A DNA stretch of 11,107 nt from Byssochlamys sp. IMV 00236 (Eukaryota; Ascomycota; Eurotiomycetes; Eurotiales; Thermoascaceae), in contig MSJH02000583.1 in the NCBI GenBank assembly GCA_001931875.2, forward strand, positions 1 to 11,107, in the 5' to 3' direction. The stretch's first letter is position 1, and every line of letters starts with the position of its first letter. The position numbers and the translations under genes are program-made. Under the pieces are notes generated by a model that saw only the letters and a program-made list of their open reading frames with translations, was not told where the DNA came from and searched no databases. This document shows, piece by piece, positions 1-7,435 of this stretch.

Positions 1-22
1 TTTTTTTTTTTTTTTTTTTTTT
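1..22. repeat. Poly(T) run at window start
   Basis: The window opens with 22 consecutive T. A longer T run closes the window, so both ends look like places where an assembly stopped at a homopolymer. No gene is cut here that I can see. Confidence 0.9.
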
Positions 23-1088
23 ACAAAATATACCTTATCACTTATTGAAGAGTTATCGTTGGTAGAAACGTCAAAATGACTGATTCTTTCCAAGAAGTTT
101 CTTTTATGGAATGCAGAGGTATACTCACATCAGCAGCTTAACGCTTGCCTTTTCTCTCTCCTGAATCCAATGTATGCATCAACGCTTGCCTTCAGCATAT
201 ATCATATTTTATAGTCGGAATGCAGCTTGCAAAGATATGGTCCAGAACACTAGATGTAAGAACAGACGCAATACTATAATAACAATTACCGTTGAGATGA
301 CTCCTTTTGAAGAGTACAGTGGCAGTTTAATGCCGAACTTGAGTTAAAGCCACCGTATTTTTAGCTAGTACCTTGTTGACAGAGGCGGTAAAACTAACGC
401 AACGAGCCAGTTAGAATATGTCCAACAATACTTAAGATATCTAAGCAAGAAGTTCAAAGGACAGTAGCGCCACCTGTTACTGATCTACCTCCGGCATGCT
501 TACACAACAGATTCTTATTGAACTTACCTTTAAACTGCGAGAAAGATCATCAAGCTACAGCAACATATAACCTGTAAACACCAAACTGCCTCCGTAAGAT
601 TCTTTGATTCATGCCGTAAATTTGCCTCCTTCTTTTCAGAGTTTTATCAAAATTAAATTTACTCATGATTTACAATAGTTGATATGGCTAAAAAGATGCA
701 TCACTGTGGTTTGGCCATAGAAGCATCAATAGAGCAAAGATGAAGAAGACAAGGAACGCAGGCTTTGGGAGACGGACATAATGACAGCATTTGATACATT
801 GTGCCTATAAAAGCTCTGATATACGAAGACAGGGAGGTCAGCTTTCAATGCGTAACATGATAAACACTTTTCTTGATTTATTACTTTCTAAGCACTATTA
901 GACTTTATAACGATCATTCATTCATTGTTTATGATAACTTTGTAATTAATGAGCAATTGCTACTTTTTATGTAAAATAAGGAACTACAACTCAAATCTCC
1001 TATTTCTTACAAATAGTAACACTCCGATTGGAAGAATAGATAGTCAAGATTTTCAATGCATAGTCAATCATAGAGAGTCAATTGTCGG

Positions 1089-1115
1089 ATGATGGATAAA
1101 CTTATTATCCATCAT
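1089..1115. repeat. Perfect 11-bp inverted repeat with 5-base spacer
   Basis: The arms at 1089-1099 and 1105-1115 are exactly complementary (ATGATGGATAA and TTATCCATCAT), separated by ACTTA. The site lies about 260 bases upstream of the EFR3 start codon. It could be a dimeric regulator site or an RNA hairpin. I do not recognise it as a named element. Confidence 0.6.
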
Positions 1116-1229
1116 ATTAGAAATTAAAAAACCAATTCTCTCTCTCTTTCTTGGAAGAGTACTTCTTTCTCACCACAGCCTCATTAAAGCTGCCACACAG
1201 TATGAAGAATGTCCAGACTGAGTTTTAAT

Positions 1230-1374
1230 TATTTTTTTGCGCTTTTAAAAACCATCCTTTTCTCGACGAACAGAGACATTTCTTTTTTAAAAATCACAAT
1301 ATAGTCACTCTTTTTGTCACTCTTTTTTTTTTCACTCTTTCTCTTTTCCATTCCTTTTTTTATTACAAATAACC
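1230..1374 (+). promoter_or_regulatory. EFR3 upstream region with pyrimidine-rich leader
   Basis: The last ~60 bases before the start codon are dominated by T and C runs (CACTCTTTTT repeats and TTTCTCTTTTCC), the usual look of initiator and leader sequences in this window. The start codon sits in a strong context (ACCATGG). I see no clear TATA box at a standard distance, so start-site selection may depend on the pyrimidine tract. Confidence 0.45.
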
Positions 1375-3885
1375 ATGGCAACTTGTTCTTCATGTCGTAG
1401 TAAGCATGTAAACCTTATAGAGCAATGTTATCCTGGTAAAGAAGGCGGAACTACACCACGCTCTTCCGAACTAAGTTACCTTACCTTTTATGCAAACTCA
1501 AGGCCTGCCAAACTATCCAAAGTGGGCTCTTATATTCAAAAGAAAGTGAATAAGGACATACGCAAAGGCAGAAAAGAGTAAATAAAATGTATAAATTATT
1601 AAAAGATGACTAAACGTGTACAAATATAGAAATAACCAAGTATCCCTGCGTATTTTGAAAGCATTGATTCAATCCTGCTATGGAGATTTGAATATATTTT
1701 CTAAATGCCTAGTCAATGTCTTTTGCAAGCTATTAGACACAAGAGACATAGACCTCATTGATCTCACTTGTGAAACTGTAACAGAGAGTGTTCTTTATTT
1801 GGACTAAATACACTGACTGATATTAATTATAGTTTATTGTATTCTGCAATTATAATGACGGTTCAACGCTGGGAATTGACGTCAATTTCACACAAGATTA
1901 TGAAGCTCTATTGAAAAAATTCTCTTCATTTTGCGATTATTCGAATGATGACACATCCTTTGAACTAAAGTAATAACAGAATGGATACATCATCATTATC
2001 AGTAACTCATACTCTCGCTTAGGATGAAATATATCGGACAGAGAGGTATACAGGCTGCAGTTACCTCACAAGCTTTAGTATCAAGCAACTATAAACAGCA
2101 ATTGGGTATCCTTTTATCTCCCTTGATGGATGTCTTGACCAGTACAGCCAAGCTATCAACAGATTCAACGTAAGAGGACTGGGTCAATGGCCTATTGTTT
2201 TAATTGACTTACTATATATAGTGATGGCACAATCGATATTCGAGAATCAGCATTAAACAATAACAAACTAGGTGACAGTTACATTCAACTGATCGCCACA
2301 CACACTTTAACCATACTCTTCAACAAATTAACCGGTCACTACGTCAGAGTTACACTAGGCCTATTGTTTGATTACATGAATCGGCACAAAAAATGGTGGC
2401 CTTCAGATTTATCAGTCAGTATTATGACGATAGTGGTTGATTCAACACAGGTATAAAACTCATACTCGTAAACATATATATCCTGATACATATATTTTTA
2501 GTCGCAGTATAGACAACTTTTCTTATCAGAGATTCTTCAACAGCTGGATCCAGAGGAAATTATGAGTGATAAACAGACCGCACTTGTATGTATAATAGAT
2601 GCTGTTTTAAACGCCAGTACACCACTTTTAGGCGTTTCTGTACTCGAAGTACTCAATTCATTATTTACTCTGCTTGTCAAGGCAGCTCGTTACAGCTCAG
2701 AGGAAGATAAGCAACGAAGTACAATTATTCAGAAAGGCTTGATCCATTCGATCGAGGGACTAGCATCTCACACCTATTATGACAATCAATTGAGTGACAT
2801 GGCTGGTTATTTGGTGTCTAAGCTCAAACCGCACACCACACTAGGTAGTGTTGATCATTTGCCCATCCTTGAATATCGACGCCTTGCCCTATCCTGTCTA
2901 GACACTATTCCCTCTTTACCACTCGATTCGTTCAACAACGGAATGGGCCTTTTAGAAGATAAAGATCCACAGACTCGACTTTTATTTTGCAAGAGCCTCT
3001 ACCAGAAAATACAAACTAACTCTAGCCAAAAGAGTACAGTCTTTTTGGATCGACTATTGCAAGCAATGTACAACTGGATACAGTTACCTAATCTCAACTT
3101 GACAGATATTCGCTTCTTTTTTGCATTTTCATGCATCCTTCATCCAATGTTCGGTATGCAGGCTACCATCATGCTCGTTTCGCTGTTGTTCAAGGTTCAG
3201 GAATGGGTCCAGGAGCAGGACTTGCAAAAGCAGTGGGTCATTCAGTCTTTGATCTTGGCTTGGTTAGGCAAGACAGCCGAATTTTATCAGCTTGAACCAC
3301 TGGTAGAGTATCTTGGTCAATTTGAACAACTGACCTTAGGCTTGACCGAAAAGCCGTCGATGGAGATCGAATTGACTAAACCTTTACCGTCCATCGAAGA
3401 GACAAAACCGCCTGTGTGGATTGACCGAAGTCGAATAGCAGAGATCATATCAAGTGAGGCTCGATTACGTGAGGAGCAAGACACGCATGGTCTCGAACTC
3501 GAAGCCAAACTGTTTGCAGAGTGGGGCTCAGAGACTCTAAGTAAGATAAATAGTAAATGGTTCAAACTGTGTCTAACTCATTTATTTAGTGAAACATAGT
3601 ACACGACTCATCCAAGGACCCAATGATTCTAAACCTAAGCTCTCAAGTCCGTGGGAACAGGCACCAATAGGCAAAATTTCAAATGAGAGACGCGGTAGTA
3701 TCAAAGTGTCTACCCTAAAGGAAGTACTTGTTACACAAACTAATGAGGACTCTGATTCAACCACTCAGGCGTCATCGAGTCCGTCTGAACATAAGCCCTC
3801 ATTGAATGCCTTATTAACCGAACTCAAACTACCTCCAAACAATACAGCTACATTCTCTTTAGTGAACCCACCCTATAAGACTTGA
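1375..3885 (+). CDS. EFR3: EFR3 homologue, plasma-membrane scaffold of the PI4-kinase (Stt4/PI4KA) complex, 7 exons
   Basis: Exons by reading: 1375-1577, 1630-1777, 1833-1969, 2023-2169, 2222-2450, 2502-3540, 3590-3885. All joins keep frame, giving 732 residues, close to the roughly 780 of yeast Efr3. EFR3 proteins sit on the plasma membrane and recruit the Stt4/PI4KA kinase through Ypp1/TTC7 to make PI4P. Recognition rests on the N-terminus: paired Cys (residues 4 and 7, likely palmitoylated), the QCYP motif, the SELSYLTFYANSRPAKLSKV stretch, then helical-repeat (armadillo/HEAT-like) sequence including KYIGQRGIQA and HKKWWP. The acidic, charged stretch near 3440-3520 and the Ser/Thr-rich tail with SPWEQAP and RRGSIKVSTLKEVL match the usual EFR3 C-terminal layout. 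The six introns are 49-55 bases long, all GT-AG. The gene converges on DSK2 with a 37-base gap. Exact exon borders are inferred from frame and homology; the family call is secure. Confidence 0.92.
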
Positions 3886-3887
3886 TA

Positions 3888-3893
3888 TTTATT
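3888..3893 (-). terminator. Poly(A) signal for DSK2
   Basis: TTTATT on the plus strand is AATAAA on the minus strand, 30 bases past the DSK2 stop codon. It begins three bases beyond the EFR3 stop codon, so the DSK2 transcript must end inside EFR3 sequence. Confidence 0.6.
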
Positions 3894-3914
3894 AAACTTT
3901 TTGCATGTATCAAT

Positions 3915-3920
3915 AATAAA
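3915..3920 (+). terminator. Poly(A) signal for EFR3
   Basis: AATAAA lies 30 bases past the EFR3 stop codon and three bases short of the DSK2 stop codon. Cleavage 10-30 bases further on would fall inside the last DSK2 exon, making the two 3' ends antisense to each other. Confidence 0.65.
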
Positions 3921-3922
3921 CT

Positions 3923-5627
3923 TTAGCTTGAAGTAAGTAAGTATTCGATCGCTGCTTCTACGTTTCCTCCTGTTGCTAGTAATGCACGGACATTGGCCGT
4001 CTTTTCCGAAAATCCCATTTCTTCCAATTGTGCTAACTGATCTCTAAAACGAACCTCAGGTGGTTCGGTAGGTGTCTGTGTTTGCGATTGTGCTCCACTA
4101 CGGGAATGATGTTAGTGATTTGTTCAATAGTAAAAATGGAAACCTACAATATGTTGTTGTTGAAAGGAATACCCATCATTTGCTGGAATAAATTAGATTG
4201 ACTGGTACTTTCGTTGTTTCTCTGCTGAGCCGCTAATAAGGACTGTTGTAACCTCATTGTTGCTTGCATAAAGTTTGGATCTGCCCAAAATGGCGTTGTA
4301 GAAGAGGGTTGATTATCGGCTGACTAAACATATAAAATGAGTTAGTAAATTCATGCATTATATTCCTTTTTACATACCTGAGAAGGTTGTTGTTGTTGTT
4401 GTTGTCCGAGAGGAAACGTAGGCACCCCAAATAACGCTTTATATCAAAAAGTCAATAAAGAAAGGAGGATGTTTAAGAAAAAGAAACTTACAAGCAAATG
4501 GGTTTTGTGCAAAAGGCTGTTGCTGAGCTGTACTTGAGCTATTATTTTGTTGCTGTTGCTGTTGTTGCTGTTGTTGCGGTGGTTGTTGCGGTGTAGCTGC
4601 CCATGGATTAGGTAAAGCTTGGGTGTTTAATGAGTTTTCAGGAACACTACTGACATTAAGCTGTCTGGCTAATCGTTCATTGGCTTCTTCAGAAGAACGA
4701 AGGCCAGCAGGTGACATGGCTGACTCCATGGGTTCTTGAATTGTGCTATACATACGTCTTAGATGATTGAATCCACCAGGTATAGCTTCAATATTGGATA
4801 AAGCACGATCATTGTTTCTTTGCATTTCTCTCATTAATTCTGGGTTTCTATAATTCGATTAGAAATAATAGTTCTGACTGTATGCTCAAGAACTTACCGC
4901 ATCATCTCGATAGACTGTCGTAAAAAGGAAGGATCACTGATCAAATGACCCACCTCAGGATTTTGCTCGGCTATTGCTTTTATCTGAGGATTATTCATAA
5001 TCATGGAACGAATGAATTCTATCTAGTGTTAATAAACCGATGTTTAAATCTACAAATAACTTACCAGGATTGTCTAAAAGGCTCTGCATAAAAGGGGAAT
5101 CCATCATTTGACGAATAAGTTCTGGATCCATATTGGGCATCCCCATATCTCCACCAAAAGGATTCATATTTCCAGAAAGTCCAGGTAGATTGAATAAACT
5201 AGGTGTGGTAGGTGTAGATTGTTGCTGCTGCTGTTGTTGTTGTTGTTGTGGTGGTGGTGGTGGCGGCGGTTGAGATTGCTGTTGTTCTTGTTCTTGTGAT
5301 GCTGTGGTTTTTGGTTTGGCAGGAGCACGGTTGGTGCCTGAACGAACAACATGGACTGTATTTCCATCAGCAATTTCTATAAAGTATAAGTTTATACATG
5401 TGTCAAATAGAAATGATGACTGTATGGTGCTTACTATAGTCACTACATTTATCTTCATTTTTAAGTATTCTTCCAGAAAATACCAATTTGAGGTCATTAC
5501 AGGATACATCTCCCATTGAAGTAGCAATGATTTCCTTTAGTCCAAGCACAGTCGTTTCCTCAACATCAACCTGTACTTTGAATGATTGACCTGTAGAAGG
5601 TCTAACGTTTATAGAAATAGGCGCCAT
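3923..5627 (-). CDS. DSK2: Ubiquilin/Dsk2-type ubiquitin receptor (UBL-STI1-UBA), 7 exons
   Basis: Exons in transcript order: 5627-5435, 5376-5065, 5018-4898, 4847-4492, 4436-4378, 4323-4148, 4097-3923; total 463 residues. Introns are 46-58 bases and every junction keeps frame. Dsk2/ubiquilin shuttles ubiquitylated and membrane-protein clients to the proteasome: the UBL binds the proteasome and the UBA binds ubiquitin. Residues about 4-76 are the UBL ([13 protein letters not shown]). Then come a Pro tract, a ten-Gln tract, STI1-like helices ([43 protein letters not shown]), LPNPWA, a second ten-Gln tract, more Met/Gln-rich helices, and a C-terminal UBA with the MGF patch and [16 protein letters not shown] at 5627 is used because the open frame upstream offers only TTG. 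The second exon-3 acceptor (ATAG|AATTC) is chosen because the nearer upstream AG breaks frame. Poly-Q length may vary between strains. Confidence 0.95.
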
Positions 5628-5863
5628 GATTACCAACAAAGAAAATAGAAAAAAGGAAAGAAAAAGAGATTGATTGGAATAGAAAAAGACAAAGATAAAT
5701 TAGTTCTCCGCTCTGTGTATGTTTTCAAATGACAAAGGCTATTTCGTACGTCATGTCTTTACAGTTTTCTCGACTATAAATGGAATGGAATAAAAAGTCT
5801 ATTTAAGTCAAAGATAGACATCATTTCTTTCATTTCTTCTTTCTTTTATCAATCATATATCCA
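5628..5863. promoter_or_regulatory. Divergent promoter shared by DSK2 and the PPxY/CaaX gene
   Basis: Only 236 bases separate the two start codons. A TATAAAT at 5775-5781 is placed to serve the plus-strand gene, about 83 bases before its ATG. A CRE-like TGACGTA lies on the minus strand at 5747-5753. A CCAAT on the minus strand at 5673-5677 lies about 46 bases upstream of the DSK2 ATG. Both leaders are pyrimidine-rich in their own direction. Motifs this short can occur by chance; the divergent layout is certain if both genes are real. Confidence 0.55.
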
Positions 5864-6247
5864 ATGTCAATACCACAACCACATCATCATCATCATCACC
5901 ATCACCAAGGTCCCGTTGAAGAATATCAGCGACAGGTTGTAATTGAAAACCCTCCACCACCTTATGCATCCATGATGTCTTCTGCTCCTGGTGCAGTACC
6001 CTACACAGCAAGCTATCAACCTGCAGGCGGTATGGGCCCAAATCTAGTATTCAATTTTGCACAACAACCTTATGGTACACCGAGACCACCAGCACCGCCA
6101 GGAAGCATTATGAAAGAAGAAGAAAGGATAGAAGTGAGAGAACCAAGAGATCATTATCTTGTTCAAGGCGATCCTACTTGGTCAAGACCTCGAATGCCTG
6201 TTAGAAGAGGAGAGCCTTTAAGAAATGAACCATGTGTGATTCAATAA
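5864..6247 (+). CDS. Small unrecognised protein with His tract, PPPY motif and C-terminal CaaX box
   Basis: A single-exon frame of 127 residues that I do not recognise as a family. Features seen: eight consecutive His (residues 7-14), a proline run ending in PPPY at residues 31-34, a Tyr/Gly/Pro-rich middle, a charged KEEERIEVREPRD stretch, a basic tail (RPRMPVRRGEPLR) and the last four residues CVIQ. PPxY is the classic ligand of WW domains, including Rsp5/NEDD4 ubiquitin ligases. C-aliphatic-aliphatic-Gln at the very end fits a farnesylation signal, which would tether the protein to membranes next to its basic patch. There is no signal peptide or transmembrane segment. The first ATG is used because the next one (Met37) lies after the PPPY. 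TATA and AATAAA signals flank it well. Low-complexity composition is the main reason for doubt, but the terminal CaaX is hard to explain by a chance frame. Confidence 0.75.
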   Translation: MSIPQPHHHHHHHHQGPVEEYQRQVVIENPPPPYASMMSSAPGAVPYTASYQPAGGMGPNLVFNFAQQPYGTPRPPAPPGSIMKEEERIEVREPRDHYLVQGDPTWSRPRMPVRRGEPLRNEPCVIQ

Positions 6248-6253
6248 GATACC

Positions 6254-6259
6254 AATAAA
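6254..6259 (+). terminator. Poly(A) signal after the PPxY/CaaX gene
   Basis: AATAAA begins seven bases after the stop codon. An AATAAA on the opposite strand (TTTATT at 6261-6266) follows at once and would serve the candidate minus-strand gene, giving a second tightly convergent pair. Confidence 0.6.
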
Positions 6260-6261
6260 TT

Positions 6262-6487
6262 TTATTTTGTAATCCTGAAATTATCTGTGCGTGTGTAGTC
6301 ATTGTTATTGGTCTTTTTCAAATGTTGAGCAATGAAATCACCATAGCGTGATACCAATGGATTATGTCTGTCAAAAGCGGAAGAAAAGGAGGGTAAAATA
6401 CGTTCATTGAAGCTAGCTTATTTTGGTGTTCTTTTTCATATGTTTGTATTTATTTCATCTTATTGGTTATCATGAGCTATACGTCAT
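6262..6487 (-). CDS. Candidate small gene or 3' exon remnant (about 51 aa), minus strand
   Basis: The minus strand between 6412 and 6262 reads as ordinary protein (FNERILPSFSSAFDRHN, then SRYGDFIAQHLKK) ending in TAA. Just upstream in the same frame is a stop codon, but TAG|C at 6413-6412 is a usable splice acceptor. Joining it to ATGAC at 6487-6483 before a GTATAG donor gives a complete 51-residue protein with a 5-base first coding exon and a 70-base intron. That intron is longer than its neighbours and has no good branch point, so the start is uncertain. Alternatively this is the last exon of a truncated gene. I do not recognise the product; it has no membrane segment. Confidence 0.33.
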
Positions 6488-6576
6488 TTTATGGTAAACT
6501 ACCAAAAAGGTGGCTTTATTCGACAATGAATGATATTACTGTTTTAGATCAACATTGCATCAATGGTAACAGTGTC

Positions 6577-6577
<1 letters not shown>

Positions 6578-6611
<34 letters not shown>
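6578..6611. repeat. A34 homopolymer
   Basis: Thirty-four consecutive A. Open frames through it on either strand only encode poly-Lys or poly-Phe and are artefacts. The length is similar to the terminal T run of the window. Confidence 0.9.
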
Positions 6612-6614
<3 letters not shown>

Positions 6615-7435
6615 AAAACGCCGTTGCTATGAGCTTGCAGGTGATCGATGTAGTAACTCTCAGAAAATTCAGGCACCTATCATACACCAATTCAGCCTTT
6701 ACCTTATTTTTTTTTTTACTCCTTCTTCGCCTCAATTGACAAACCGGTTTGTGCAAGTCGCGGATAAGACTTCACTTGAGTATTGAAAAGTCTATTTCTC
6801 CCTCTCCTCGTTTAACTATTGACAACAATAAGCTCTACAGCAACACTCCAAAAAAAAAAGAGAGAGAGAGAAAGCGAAATATATGAAAGAGAGGAGTAAA
6901 TAAGGAGCAGTAGACGGCAATTTTATATTGTAATTATTGATTTATTGTTCATTAACGTTCTTCTATCGCTAAGCTTAATGGGAGCACTTGAGAATGCTAC
7001 ATTCGGCGTATCCCTTTTTACGGCAATCTCTCTTTCTTTTACCCCTTCTCTTTTTTAGAACAAAGGCGATAATGAAGAAGGGCAACATAAACAATACAGC
7101 ATGAATATGAGAAGAAGGGACTAACGGAAGGCAGGAGCCACAAGACGTAGGTTTATCTCTCTTTTTACGGAGTTAGGTCCATCAAGGAAAGAAAAAGAAA
7201 GAAGGGGAGGTTATGCAAGATCACAAGCTGCTCAAACCAAAAACGAAAGGCTGGTCTGTATGTCGGACATAAAATCTAATTTTCTGTTTCACTGTTTTTT
7301 CTAGTCAACTGACACTTCTTTTTTATTGTTTTTGCATTCCCAAGTCATTGCCCTTGTTCTCTCCCTTCCTCTCTCTCTCTCTCCTTCTTTCTTTGACTGT
7401 TTCTTTTTTTCTGTCTTTTTCCCTTCTTTTTCTAC
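6612..7435 (+). promoter_or_regulatory. Non-coding region and upstream sequence of the secreted metalloprotease-like gene
   Basis: I see no gene in these ~820 bases. Simple-sequence patches include A10 followed by (GA)n at 6850-6870, a purine tract at about 7182-7211 and (CT)n at 7371-7383. The last 120 bases before the ATG at 7436 are almost entirely pyrimidine, as in the leaders of the other genes here. I do not see a convincing TATA box at a standard distance. Confidence 0.45.

Larger units (their letters stand above)
23..1374. other. Long region without a supportable gene; possible eroded coding sequence
   Basis: No open frame here has a convincing start, splice structure and stop. Short protein-like stretches lie on the plus strand in changing frames: 165-347 (57 codons from an ATG at 174), 369-467, 398-577, and two abutting frames at 678-740 and 739-810. 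An intron-like segment (GTAAGA donor, TTTTCAG acceptor) lies at 594-639, but the frames around it do not join into an ORF. This fits an old pseudogene or transposon relic, or chance. A 12-base direct repeat, AACGCTTGCCTT, occurs at 140-151 and 181-192. From about 880 onward the DNA is AT-rich and probably upstream sequence of the next gene. Confidence 0.5.

Noticed and set aside
550..666. Minus-strand frame of 38 codons starting with ATG at 666 (KTLKRRRQIYGMNQRI)
   Set aside because: It is short, has no homology I recognise, and overlaps plus-strand scraps that look equally protein-like.
3317..3565. Minus-strand frame inside EFR3 exon 6
   Set aside because: It is the complement of strongly supported coding sequence and has no independent support.
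5164..5373. Asn/His-rich minus-strand frame within DSK2 exon 2
   Set aside because: It is a frame-shifted reading of the CAA/CAG and CCA repeats of DSK2.
6463..6786. Open frames through the A34 tract on both strands (poly-Lys and poly-Phe)
   Set aside because: They are kept open only by the homopolymer; the flanking residues show no protein character.
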